From: Clostridiaceae bacterium
GTDB taxonomy: Bacteria; Bacillota; Clostridia; Peptostreptococcales; Tindalliaceae
Reading direction: 5' to 3'
Length of the DNA: 64,000 nucleotides
Assembly: GCA_011390155.1 (NCBI GenBank)
Contig: JAABSW010000003.1
Location: 62,001-126,000, forward strand
Position 1 is the first letter of the stretch, and each line of letters opens with the position of its first letter. Both the position numbers and the translations under genes were made by a program. Shown piece after piece: positions 35,643 through 43,477 of the stretch. The notes under the pieces are model-generated. The model saw nothing but the letters and a program-made list of their open reading frames with translations. It had not been told where the DNA came from and searched no databases.

Positions 35643-36775
35643 AGACAGCAGATATTCTGGTGATTGGTGGAGGCCCCGCAGGACTTTGTGCGACGCTGAA
35701 TGCAGCAGAGATGGGTGCGAAGGTGTTGCTTGTGGAAAGAGATGATGCCCTGGGAGGGCAGCTGGTAAAACAGACGCATATGTTCTTTGGATCGGAAAAA
35801 CAATATGCCTCCACCAGGGGCATTGATATTGGGAAACTTCTCATTGAAAAGATTGGTACCTTTGAAAATGTGGAAGTGATGAAAGAAACCACGGTGATTG
35901 GCATTTACGAAGATGGGGTTGTCACACTGGAAGAGCGCCATGGAGGGTATCTCAAGGTAAAGCCGGAATCCATTATTGTAACCACAGGCGCCAGTGAAAA
36001 ATTCCTTGGTTTTCCCAACAATGACTTGCCAGGAATATACGGAGCAGGAGCAGTACAAACGCTGATGAACGTGTATGGGGTTAAGCCTGGGAACAATGTA
36101 TTGATGGTTGGAGCAGGCAACATAGGTCTAATTGTCAGTTATCAATTGACACAGGCTGGGGTTAATGTGGCTGGCATCGTGGAAGCCGCACCGAAAATTG
36201 GCGGCTATCTGGTTCATGCATCCAAAGTTCGCAGGATGGGGATTCCCATCTACACAAGCCACACTGTGAAACAAGCTCATGGCAGCGACAGATTAACAGG
36301 GGTAACCATGATCCAGTTAGATGAAAAATGGCAACAGGTACCCGGCACCGAGAAAGAAATTGAAGTGGATGTACTGTGCATATCCGTGGGTTTATCGCCT
36401 CTTTCAGAATTATTGCACCAGGCAGGTTGTGAGATTAAATATGTAGCCAGCCTAAGCGGCTTTGTTCCTGTGCGGGATGAAAACATGATGACCACACAGG
36501 AAGGCATTTTTGTAGCAGGTGATGTAGGGGGTATTGAAGAAGCCAGCAGTGCCATGGTTGAAGGTTACCTGGCCGGTTTATCAGCAGCTGAATGGTTAGG
36601 CTACTCCAGTGACACCCTCACTGAACGTAAGACAGACTTGAAGGAACAGTTAAGATCCCTGCGTTCAGGCCCTGAAGGAGCTCGCATACGCCAGGGAATT
36701 GAACAAATAACCAGACAGGCTCCTGGAAATGCGTCCCGTAAAGGACAGGCCATGGCAGCGGTACCTGGAAAATAA
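35639..36775 (+). CDS. FAD/NAD-binding alpha subunit of D-amino-acid dehydrogenase
   Basis: This 378-residue flavoprotein has an N-terminal dinucleotide motif VIGGGPAGLCATLNAAEMGA, a second fold motif MVGAGNIGLIVSYQLTQAG, and a C-terminal FVAGDVGGIEEASSAMVEGYLAG segment. It resembles the HcnB/LhpB-type alpha subunit, but in those proteins a BFD-like 2Fe-2S domain is fused at the C-terminus; here the protein stops short and that domain is in the next gene. It starts ATP-style at GTG 35639, overlapping the 2Fe-2S gene. Confidence 0.87.
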   Translation: MKTADILVIGGGPAGLCATLNAAEMGAKVLLVERDDALGGQLVKQTHMFFGSEKQYASTRGIDIGKLLIEKIGTFENVEVMKETTVIGIYEDGVVTLEERHGGYLKVKPESIIVTTGASEKFLGFPNNDLPGIYGAGAVQTLMNVYGVKPGNNVLMVGAGNIGLIVSYQLTQAGVNVAGIVEAAPKIGGYLVHASKVRRMGIPIYTSHTVKQAHGSDRLTGVTMIQLDEKWQQVPGTEKEIEVDVLCISVGLSPLSELLHQAGCEIKYVASLSGFVPVRDENMMTTQEGIFVAGDVGGIEEASSAMVEGYLAGLSAAEWLGYSSDTLTERKTDLKEQLRSLRSGPEGARIRQGIEQITRQAPGNASRKGQAMAAVPGK

Positions 36776-36788
36776 AAAGGAGGTGCAG

Positions 36789-37574
36789 ATGATGTTGGAA
36801 AAAACCGGCGTTGCCACACCGGAAGAGATAGAAAAAGTCTTTCCCAGCGAAGAACGATTGAAAAAAGGGCCAGTGGTGATTGTGGAATGTTTTCGGGAAA
36901 TTCCTTGCAATCCGTGTTATACGGCTTGTAACCAGAACGCCATCAAAGAGTTCATCGATATCAATGATTTACCAAATGTAGACCATGATAACTGCAACGG
37001 CTGCGGTCTGTGCATCAGTAAATGCCCGGGCCTTGCCATACGGGTGCTGGATATGACCTGGTCTGATGAAGAAGCCATGGTTCGGATTCCCTATGAATTT
37101 CTACCGTTGCCGGTGGCAGGAGACATTGTGGATGGACTTGACCGGGAAGGTAACAAACTTGTGGATGTCAGGGTTGAAAAGGTTCAAAATTCTAAAATGA
37201 TGGACAAAACACCCGTCCTTTGGCTGGCGGTGAAAAAAGCATTTGCGAAAGAGGTGGTTTTTATGAAACCACAACCCAGGAAAGACACAAGGGCCGATGA
37301 AACCATCGTGTGCCGCTGTTCAGATGTCACACTGGGGGACATCCGTCAAATGGTTGAAGATGGTTATACAACTGTTGATGAAATAAAAAGGCTTACCCGG
37401 GCTGGCATGGGTCCCTGCCAGGGAAAAACCTGTGGACAGATTATATTGAGAGAGATCTCCATGATGACGGGGAAATCCATGGAAGAATTGACCCTGGGCA
37501 CGTACCGTCCACCAATTAAATCTGTCAAGCTGGGCGAAATAGCCAAAACAGCTGAGAGGGGTGAGGAATCATGA
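36789..37574 (+). CDS. 4Fe-4S / BFD-type iron-sulfur subunit
   Basis: The protein has about 261 residues from ATG 36789 (ATG 36792 is equally possible) after AAAAGGAGG. One 4Fe-4S motif begins CNPCYTACNQNAI and a second is CNGCGLCISKCPG (total eight Cys near residues 37-85). The C-terminal third carries a BFD-like 2Fe-2S site: CRCSDVTLGDI then GPCQGKTCG. In pseudomonad homologues the BFD region is fused to the alpha subunit and the 4Fe-4S pair is absent. The added clusters imply electron transfer to ferredoxin rather than a quinone chain. Confidence 0.85.
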   Translation: MMLEKTGVATPEEIEKVFPSEERLKKGPVVIVECFREIPCNPCYTACNQNAIKEFIDINDLPNVDHDNCNGCGLCISKCPGLAIRVLDMTWSDEEAMVRIPYEFLPLPVAGDIVDGLDREGNKLVDVRVEKVQNSKMMDKTPVLWLAVKKAFAKEVVFMKPQPRKDTRADETIVCRCSDVTLGDIRQMVEDGYTTVDEIKRLTRAGMGPCQGKTCGQIILREISMMTGKSMEELTLGTYRPPIKSVKLGEIAKTAERGEES

Positions 37575-38719
37575 AAACAACAGCAGAAGTTGTGATCATT
37601 GGTGGAGGTATATCAGGCGCGGCTACGGCTTATTACCTGACAAAAAAAGGTGTAAAAGATATTGTGTTAGTTGAAAAAGAGTACATCTCCAGTGGGGCAA
37701 CGGGTCGATGTGGTGCAGGCATTCGTCAGCAATGGGGTACTGAAATGAACTGCATTATATCAAAACACTCCTGCGAGATGTTCGAACAGGCCCAGGAAGA
37801 ATTGGGATACGAGCACGACATTGAATTCAAACAAGGAGGCTATTTGCTTCTGGCCAGCACTGAAAAAGAAGAGGATCAGTTCAAAAAGAACATTAAACTG
37901 CAAAATTCCCTTGGGATAGACTCAAAATTACTCACCCTGGATGAGGCTAAAGAAATTGTCCCATTTCTTAACACTGATGGACTGGTGTGTTGTGCCTTTC
38001 ACCAGAAGGATGGTCATTTAAATCCTTTCCATGCAACCCAGGCATATGTCAACGCTGCAAAAAGATTGGGAGCGAAAATCTGCACCTACACAGAAGTCAC
38101 TGATATCATGGTTGAAAAAGGAAAGATTGTAGGGGTTAAAACCAATAAAGGGTACATTTCCACCAATGTTGTTGTCAATGCAGCCGGTGGTTGGGCTCAA
38201 AAGATTGGACAAATGGCAGGCGTGGATCTGCCGTTGTACTCTGAAAGACATCAGATTCTGGTGTCAGAACCTATTGATGAAATACTGAAACCCATGGTTA
38301 TGTCCTTCTCCCTTAATTTATACTGTCAGCAGGTACCCCATGGGGGAATTATCATGGGACGCGGTGACGAGAATGAACCAAAGGACCTTCGAGTAACCAG
38401 CAGCTGGCAATTTTTGGATGAAATGGCCAAAACAGTGACACGCATACTACCTCCGCTGAAAAACATCCGTGTACTTCGACAGTGGGCTGGTTTATACAAC
38501 ATGTCACCTGACAGACAACCAATCTATGGACCGGTGGATGAAGTGGAAGGGTTCTATGTAGCTGCCGGCTTTAGCGGTCATGGGTTTATGTTTGGACCCT
38601 CCACCGGCGTGATCATGTCAGAGTACATTCTGGGAGAAAAAATGTCCCTTCCCGTGGAAGGTTTGACGTTAAACAGATTTGAGGAAGGTAAATTGATCTT
38701 TGAACCCTCGGTTGTCTAG
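37571..38719 (+). CDS. FAD-dependent (DAO-fold) catalytic beta subunit
   Basis: The 382-residue D-amino-acid oxidase/sarcosine oxidase fold protein has the N-terminal FAD motif IIGGGISGAATAYYLTKKG, the SSGATGRCGAGIRQQWG loop, and a C-terminal GFYVAAGFSGHGFMFGPSTG segment. It resembles the HcnC/LhpE-type beta subunit that oxidises the amino-acid substrate. The ATG overlaps the preceding stop (ATGA), consistent with one complex. The substrate is probably the D-imino acid made by the upstream racemase-family enzyme. Confidence 0.9.
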   Translation: MKTTAEVVIIGGGISGAATAYYLTKKGVKDIVLVEKEYISSGATGRCGAGIRQQWGTEMNCIISKHSCEMFEQAQEELGYEHDIEFKQGGYLLLASTEKEEDQFKKNIKLQNSLGIDSKLLTLDEAKEIVPFLNTDGLVCCAFHQKDGHLNPFHATQAYVNAAKRLGAKICTYTEVTDIMVEKGKIVGVKTNKGYISTNVVVNAAGGWAQKIGQMAGVDLPLYSERHQILVSEPIDEILKPMVMSFSLNLYCQQVPHGGIIMGRGDENEPKDLRVTSSWQFLDEMAKTVTRILPPLKNIRVLRQWAGLYNMSPDRQPIYGPVDEVEGFYVAAGFSGHGFMFGPSTGVIMSEYILGEKMSLPVEGLTLNRFEEGKLIFEPSVV

Positions 38720-38792
38720 GGCTGGTCACATCATGTATAATAAGGTTGGTTAAGCAAAGGTGATTGGAAGAATTGAAGAGAGGTGAAACCTA

Positions 38793-39185
38793 ATGAAATT
38801 ACTGGAAAAAATGGAAGAACGATGTATTCAGTGCAATGCCTGTGAAAGCGTTTGTTCAAAGGCATACTTTAAGACAGATGACCGAACCAAATCCAGGATT
38901 GTTATCAATGACGATGCCAGCGCAACCCGTGATTGGACCATTAATGTATGTAACCAATGTGGTGAATGCATAGCTGCGTGTAGCGAAGAAGCCATTTATC
39001 GGAATAAGCAGGGTGTTGTCATGATTGACGCGAAAAAATGTGTGGGTTGCTATGTGTGTGTTGGTTTTTGTCCTACTTTGTCCATGAGAACCCACGACGA
39101 TGAGCTGGTGCCTTTCAAATGTGTGGCATGCGGCCTGTGTGCAAAAGAGTGTCCCACAGAAGCCATTTATATTGAATCAAAATAG
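38793..39185 (+). CDS. Polyferredoxin with four 4Fe-4S motifs
   Basis: The 130-residue protein has four CxxCxxCxxxC-type clusters: CIQCNACESVC, CNQCGECIAAC, CVGCYVCVGFC and CVACGLCAKEC. The first lacks the usual CP end (SK follows). It starts at ATG 38793 after GAGAGGTG, 25 bases before the aldehyde oxidoreductase gene. Small AOR partners of this kind carry electrons away from the tungsten enzyme; here it may also accept them from the dehydrogenase encoded upstream. Confidence 0.9.
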   Translation: MKLLEKMEERCIQCNACESVCSKAYFKTDDRTKSRIVINDDASATRDWTINVCNQCGECIAACSEEAIYRNKQGVVMIDAKKCVGCYVCVGFCPTLSMRTHDDELVPFKCVACGLCAKECPTEAIYIESK

Positions 39186-39210
39186 AACGTTGAAAGGAGG
39201 CAACAAAGAG

Positions 39211-41385
39211 ATGACGCAGCATATATCTCCTGAAAGAATTCAGGAAATCAAAGCGGCCCGGCAGGTGCTGAAAACCTATAAGTATTCCCCGGCAGCGGTG
39301 GATAAAGGTTACACAAATAAGACCTTGTATATAAACATCAGCGACAATACCATTGCTGAAAAAGAAATCACTGAAGAAATAAAAGATAAATTTATTGGAG
39401 GTAAAGGTTTCGGCCTCTGGTATCTTTGGAATGCAGTCAATAAAGACACAAAATGGAATGATCCTGAAAATGAAATTGTTATTTCGCCAGGACCCATCGG
39501 TGGCATTACCCAATACCCAGGGGCTGGAAAATCTCTGGTGGTAAGCCTGTCGCCAACCACTGACAGTGTGGTGGACAGTAATGTGGGAGGCCATTTCGGG
39601 CCGCTGCTAAAATTTTCAGGCTGGGACGTGCTCGAACTTCAGGGTAAATCAGAAGAAGAAATTATCATTTATATTAACGGTAATGAAGGTGCCATCAGCA
39701 TTGAAAAAGCTCCATTGGAAGAGCTGAACAGTCATATTCTTGCAGAGGAACTAACAGCCCTCTACGCTGATGACGAAGAAGACAAACGAAACATTTCCGT
39801 GGTATCTTCCGGAGCCGCCGCTGAACACGCTATGATTGGGTTGTTGAACTTTAGCTTTTATGACAAGCGAAGAGGTGGTCAACGGCTTAAACAAGCAGGG
39901 CGAGGAGGCATCGGCACTGTTTTTCGACACAAAAAAGTGAAGGCCATTGTGATTAAGTACAAAGGTGTTCGGGGAGACTCTAACCATCCTGCTGACCTGA
40001 AGAAAATCCAGGAACTGGGTGTAAAGCTTCACAAAGAAATTCACGATTATGATGACATTCAAACGCGAAAACGTCAGGTGGGAACAGCCAACCTGGTGGA
40101 AATCATGAATGATTATGACCTGCTTCCGGTGAACAATTTCAAATATGGGTATAACCCGGAAACATGGAGAATCAGTTCTGATATTTTAAAGACATATGTA
40201 ACGCAAAATGTACCAGATGGGTGTTGGTATGGGTGTTCTCTGGCATGTGCCAAAGCATGTGACAATTTTGAATTAAAAACAGGACCTTACAAAGGTCATA
40301 AGGTATTGGTGGATGGGGCAGAATACGAAACCGTTGCCGGTGTCGGCAGTTGTTGTGGTATTTTTGACATGGACTATGTTTTTGAATGCAACTTTTATTG
40401 TGATACCTATGGCCTCGATACCATTTCCTGGGGCACCACCGTGGCGTTCCTGATGGAATGTTACGAAAATGACATCATTAACAAAGACATAACCGGTGGA
40501 TTGGAATTGGTCTTCGGTAACCGGGATGCGGCCATGGAATTATTGCACCAGGTGGCCAAAGGCGAAGGATTCGGAAAATATGCAGGCCTGGGCGTTAAAA
40601 AACTGAAGAAAAGGTTTGTCGCTGAGTATGGTGCCGATAAAGACTTCCTGGAGGCCATTGGCATGGAATGTAAAGGCATGGAATACTCCCAGTACATGTC
40701 CAAAGAGTCCCTGGCACAGCAGGGTGGCTATGCACTGACCAACAAGGGACCACAGCATGACGAGGCTTGGGTCATCTTTACAGACATGGTCAACAACCTG
40801 ATTCCCACCTTTGAAGACAAGGCGGAAGCCCTGCACTACTTCCCCATGTTCAGAACATGGTTCGGACTACAGGGCCTGTGTAAATTACCCTGGAATGACA
40901 TTGAACCTGCAGACAATAAACAAACAGATGAGCCGGCAAAAGTACCGGAGCATGTCCAGAATTACGTTGAACTATACAATAGCGTGACGGGAAAAAACAT
41001 TGACAAGGAAGAGTTGATTCGTCAATCAGAAAGAGTCTATAACTTCCAGCGTGTGTTTGCTTTGAAGCTGGGCTTTGGGACAAGGGAATTTGACAAACCC
41101 CCTTATCGCTCCCTGGGACCTGCCACAAAAGAAGAATATTTCTCCCGTCAGGATCGTTACGATCAGCAGCTGAAAGAAAAAATGGGGATTGATCCTGAAG
41201 GTAAATCAGTGGAGGAAAAAATAGCTCTTCACCGCCAGTACAGAGAGCAACAGTTTGAGGAACTGACAGACGCAGTTTACAAAAGACGGGGATGGACAAA
41301 AAGTGGTGTGCCAACCATCGAGCACCTGCAAGCGTTGGGCATGGATTATCCGGAAGTAATCGAGCTGGTTAAGCCATACCAGTAA
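39211..41385 (+). CDS. Aldehyde:ferredoxin oxidoreductase family tungsten enzyme
   Basis: The 724-residue protein starts at ATG 39211, eight bases after AAAGGAGG; the reading from 39100 runs through the ferredoxin gene and was rejected. The AOR N-domain begins near residue 50 (FIGGKGFGLWYLW), and the 4Fe-4S Cys set is at Cys342, Cys346 and Cys350 (GCSLACAKAC), with a distal Cys557 in GLCKLPWND. It is longer than classical AOR (about 605) through N- and C-terminal extensions. Family members oxidise aldehydes to acids with ferredoxin and a tungstopterin. Confidence 0.9.
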   Translation: MTQHISPERIQEIKAARQVLKTYKYSPAAVDKGYTNKTLYINISDNTIAEKEITEEIKDKFIGGKGFGLWYLWNAVNKDTKWNDPENEIVISPGPIGGITQYPGAGKSLVVSLSPTTDSVVDSNVGGHFGPLLKFSGWDVLELQGKSEEEIIIYINGNEGAISIEKAPLEELNSHILAEELTALYADDEEDKRNISVVSSGAAAEHAMIGLLNFSFYDKRRGGQRLKQAGRGGIGTVFRHKKVKAIVIKYKGVRGDSNHPADLKKIQELGVKLHKEIHDYDDIQTRKRQVGTANLVEIMNDYDLLPVNNFKYGYNPETWRISSDILKTYVTQNVPDGCWYGCSLACAKACDNFELKTGPYKGHKVLVDGAEYETVAGVGSCCGIFDMDYVFECNFYCDTYGLDTISWGTTVAFLMECYENDIINKDITGGLELVFGNRDAAMELLHQVAKGEGFGKYAGLGVKKLKKRFVAEYGADKDFLEAIGMECKGMEYSQYMSKESLAQQGGYALTNKGPQHDEAWVIFTDMVNNLIPTFEDKAEALHYFPMFRTWFGLQGLCKLPWNDIEPADNKQTDEPAKVPEHVQNYVELYNSVTGKNIDKEELIRQSERVYNFQRVFALKLGFGTREFDKPPYRSLGPATKEEYFSRQDRYDQQLKEKMGIDPEGKSVEEKIALHRQYREQQFEELTDAVYKRRGWTKSGVPTIEHLQALGMDYPEVIELVKPYQ

Positions 41386-41408
41386 ATCAAATGAATTAGG
41401 TGATGTAA

Positions 41409-41606
41409 GTGATCCAACTAAACAATCGACGGGAAACCTATGACGAAGGCATGACAGTCAGCAGTTTGATCAAAAAAAAGAGATACACACACCCTATGCT
41501 CATCGTGCGTGTTAACGGCCAGTTTATTGAAGAAGAGATGTACGCTGAAACTCCCATCAACGATGGAGATGATGTTAAAATTATTCACCCCATTGCTGGT
41601 GGGTAA
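41409..41606 (+). CDS. MoaD/ThiS-like sulfur-carrier protein
   Basis: The 65-residue beta-grasp protein ends in GG (HPIAGG), the thiocarboxylate terminus. GTG 41409 follows TTAGGTGATG. The core is IQLNNRRETY, VSSLIKKK, NGQFI and DGDDVKIIHPIAGG. It directly follows the AOR gene, as MoaD-like genes do in several AOR clusters, so a role in making the tungstopterin dithiolene is more likely than thiamine synthesis. No activating E1-like enzyme is in the window. Confidence 0.85.
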   Translation: MIQLNNRRETYDEGMTVSSLIKKKRYTHPMLIVRVNGQFIEEEMYAETPINDGDDVKIIHPIAGG

Positions 41607-41625
41607 AGATTTAATACGAAGAAAG

Positions 41626-41688
41626 AAAACTCCCCTTTTAGCAGAAGCCTGAAGCAAAAAATCAGGATAGCTAAGGGGAGTTTTAACG
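41626..41688. terminator. Bidirectional terminator at the end of the AOR cluster
   Basis: AAAACTCCCCTTTTAGC pairs with GCTAAGGGGAGTTTT (41626-41684, two-base bulge, long loop). It separates the convergent MoaD-like and DeoR genes and has T- or A-runs on both sides. Confidence 0.82.
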
Positions 41689-41703
41689 TGTCGTTAAACT
41701 ATA

Positions 41704-42495
41704 TTATTTGACAGAGGGAACAATATGAATCTGAATTCCTTCTGATTCCATGAAATCCATCCAATGGGGCGAAATGCCGTCATCAGTAATGACGGTGTTA
41801 ATCTGCTGTAAATCACAAAAATAGGCAGGCCTTATTTTATCAAATTTACTGGAATCTGCCACAAGTATTTTTTGCAATGATGATTTTAGAATAGCATGTT
41901 TTGTGGGTACTTCATAGCTATTGACACAGGTAATCCCCAGTTCCGGGTGAATGCCTGCTGCAGAGATGAAGACTTTTTTAGCACGAATGCTTTGGATAAA
42001 GCTTATTCCCTGAGAACTTTCAAACATCTGGGTTTTTGGATGGTAGAACCCACCTGCAAAAAGCAAATGGATACTGGTTTTGGGGTGAAGTTCCTGCAAA
42101 ATGTTTGTACTATAGCACAAAACAGTGATGTTCTGGTTTTCAGGTATATAAGGTGCGATTTTTTCAGTCGTTGTGCCGGTGTCGATGATGACAATGTCAT
42201 CTTTATCAATCAGGGAAGCAGCAAAACGGCCAATATTGTCTTTTTGGATATTTTGTTTCACTAATTCTTCGGAAAGGTTATAATCAGGGTCATTTAGTGA
42301 GTAGGAGGATGATGGGCGATAAAAAGCGATTCCTCCAACATTTTCTGCCACATGGTTTTTTTTCAGAACGATCAAATCCCTGCGAATGGTCATTTCAGAC
42401 ACATGAAAGTGTTTTGATAATTCTTTTATGGAAACAAAACCCTTGTTTTGCAAGATCTCTGTCAAGGAATGAATACGTGATTCCCTTTTACCCAA
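41704..42495 (-). CDS. DeoR-family transcriptional regulator
   Basis: The 263-residue protein has an N-terminal DeoR helix-turn-helix (LTEILQNKGFVSIKELSKHFHVSEMTIRRDL) and a C-terminal sugar-phosphate isomerase-like sensor (VIIDTGTTTEKIAPYI; KVFISAAGI). The start is TTG 42495 (MGKRESRIH), eight bases after GGGAGG; the in-frame reading up to 42735 runs through the operator and was rejected. It is divergent from deoC and probably represses the nucleoside operon in response to a deoxyribose phosphate. Confidence 0.9.
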   Translation of the reverse strand: MGKRESRIHSLTEILQNKGFVSIKELSKHFHVSEMTIRRDLIVLKKNHVAENVGGIAFYRPSSSYSLNDPDYNLSEELVKQNIQKDNIGRFAASLIDKDDIVIIDTGTTTEKIAPYIPENQNITVLCYSTNILQELHPKTSIHLLFAGGFYHPKTQMFESSQGISFIQSIRAKKVFISAAGIHPELGITCVNSYEVPTKHAILKSSLQKILVADSSKFDKIRPAYFCDLQQINTVITDDGISPHWMDFMESEGIQIHIVPSVK

Positions 42496-42540
42496 TAACA
42501 ACACCTCCCAGCTCATCGACATTTTGCAACCCAAAATATA

Positions 42541-42558
42541 ATGTTTACATAGTAACAT
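42541..42558. promoter_or_regulatory. Palindromic operator between deoR-type gene and deoC
   Basis: ATGTTTAC, three bases, GTAACAT. The same eight bases ATGTTTAC recur at 42671-42678 inside the deoC promoter spacer. The two sites would let one dimeric regulator control both directions. Confidence 0.55.
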
Positions 42559-42665
42559 TATAGATATAAAATGAAAATAAATCAACATAATATTTAGTTT
42601 AAAGCATAAGAATGTAATATTATGCAAACTATTCGATGCAAATGTCAAGATAATCCAAGAATTTG

Positions 42666-42694
42666 TTGACATGTTTACTAAAATCCAGTACCAT
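42666..42694 (+). promoter_or_regulatory. Sigma-A promoter of deoC and nucleoside operon
   Basis: TTGACA (42666-42671), 17 bases, TACCAT (42689-42694), about 34 bases upstream of deoC. The spacer holds the repeated ATGTTTAC, so repressor bound there would block polymerase. Confidence 0.78.
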
Positions 42695-42727
42695 AGAAGT
42701 GTAATACAGATGTAAAGGAGGGATAAC

Positions 42728-43393
42728 ATGGACAATGCTGAGATCTTACAGCATGTGGATCATACACTGTTAAAACCAACAGCCAGCTGGGGAGACATAC
42801 AGACATTATGCAGGGAAGCCATTGAGCACCAGACTGCTTCTGTGTGTATACCACCTTCTTATGTCAGCCGCATCAAACAAACTTTTTCAGGAGACCTTAC
42901 AATTTGTACAGTCATAGGTTTTCCCTTGGGGTACCATACAACTAAGGTTAAAGTTACGGAAGCTGAAGAGGCTGTTAAACTCGGAGCAGATGAAATTGAT
43001 ATGGTCATTAACCTGGGTGATATGAAGAATGGTGACCATGATAAAATTGTTAATGAAATCGCAAGTGTCAAAAGCGCCATTGGAAGCAAAATTCTAAAAG
43101 TGATCATAGAAACCTGCTATTTAACAGAAGACGAAAAAGTTATTTTGTGCGATCTGATCACCAGGGGTGGGGCCGATTATATTAAGACTTCAACAGGGTT
43201 TGGTACCGATGGGGCAGTGTACGAAGACATCCTGCTTTTTAAAAAACACATCGGACCTGAAGTGAAAATAAAAGCAGCGGGTGGCATACGCTCAAAAGAA
43301 GACTTGATTAAATTCATTGAAGCAGGTTGTGACAGAATCGGCACCAGTAGTGCAGTATCTCTTTTGACTAAAGGAGAAACTTCTGGGTATTAA
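42728..43393 (+). CDS. deoC: Deoxyribose-phosphate aldolase
   Basis: This 221-residue cytoplasmic enzyme splits 2-deoxyribose-5-phosphate into glyceraldehyde-3-phosphate and acetaldehyde. The Schiff-base Lys is in YIKTSTGFGTDGA; the second active-site Lys is in VKIKAAGGIRS, and Asp in DEIDMVINLGD. AAAGGAGGG precedes ATG 42728. It heads the deoC-bmpA-nupABC set. Deoxyribose phosphate would come from nucleosides imported by the downstream ABC system and cleaved by DeoD at 15154. Confidence 0.96.
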   Translation: MDNAEILQHVDHTLLKPTASWGDIQTLCREAIEHQTASVCIPPSYVSRIKQTFSGDLTICTVIGFPLGYHTTKVKVTEAEEAVKLGADEIDMVINLGDMKNGDHDKIVNEIASVKSAIGSKILKVIIETCYLTEDEKVILCDLITRGGADYIKTSTGFGTDGAVYEDILLFKKHIGPEVKIKAAGGIRSKEDLIKFIEAGCDRIGTSSAVSLLTKGETSGY

Positions 43394-43407
43394 TAACCTG
43401 GTACGAC

Positions 43408-43429
43408 CTTGAATGATGAGCGATTCAAG
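43408..43429 (+). promoter_or_regulatory. Small hairpin between deoC and bmpA
   Basis: CTTGAAT, eight bases, ATTCAAG. No T-run follows, so read-through into bmpA is expected; it may stabilise the mRNA end. Confidence 0.35.
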
Positions 43430-43477
43430 CTCTTCGTTCAAGTTAATCACATATAAAAATGATCAGGAGGGAAAAAA

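Noticed and set aside
35450-36058. Reverse-strand open frame (202 codons) opposite the dehydrogenase alpha gene
   Set aside because: Antisense shadow of a well-supported flavoprotein; no start signal and no recognisable domain.
39100-39210. N-terminal extension of the AOR protein
   Set aside because: It overlaps the ferredoxin gene out of frame; ATG 39211 with AAAGGAGG is clearly the start.
41409-41606. Thiamine biosynthesis role (ThiS)
   Set aside because: No other thi gene is nearby; placement right after an AOR gene favours a molybdo/tungstopterin role.
42496-42735. N-terminal extension of the DeoR-type protein
   Set aside because: The extra 80 residues run through the operator and promoter and are hydrophobic nonsense; TTG 42495 has GGGAGG at the right distance and gives the usual family length.
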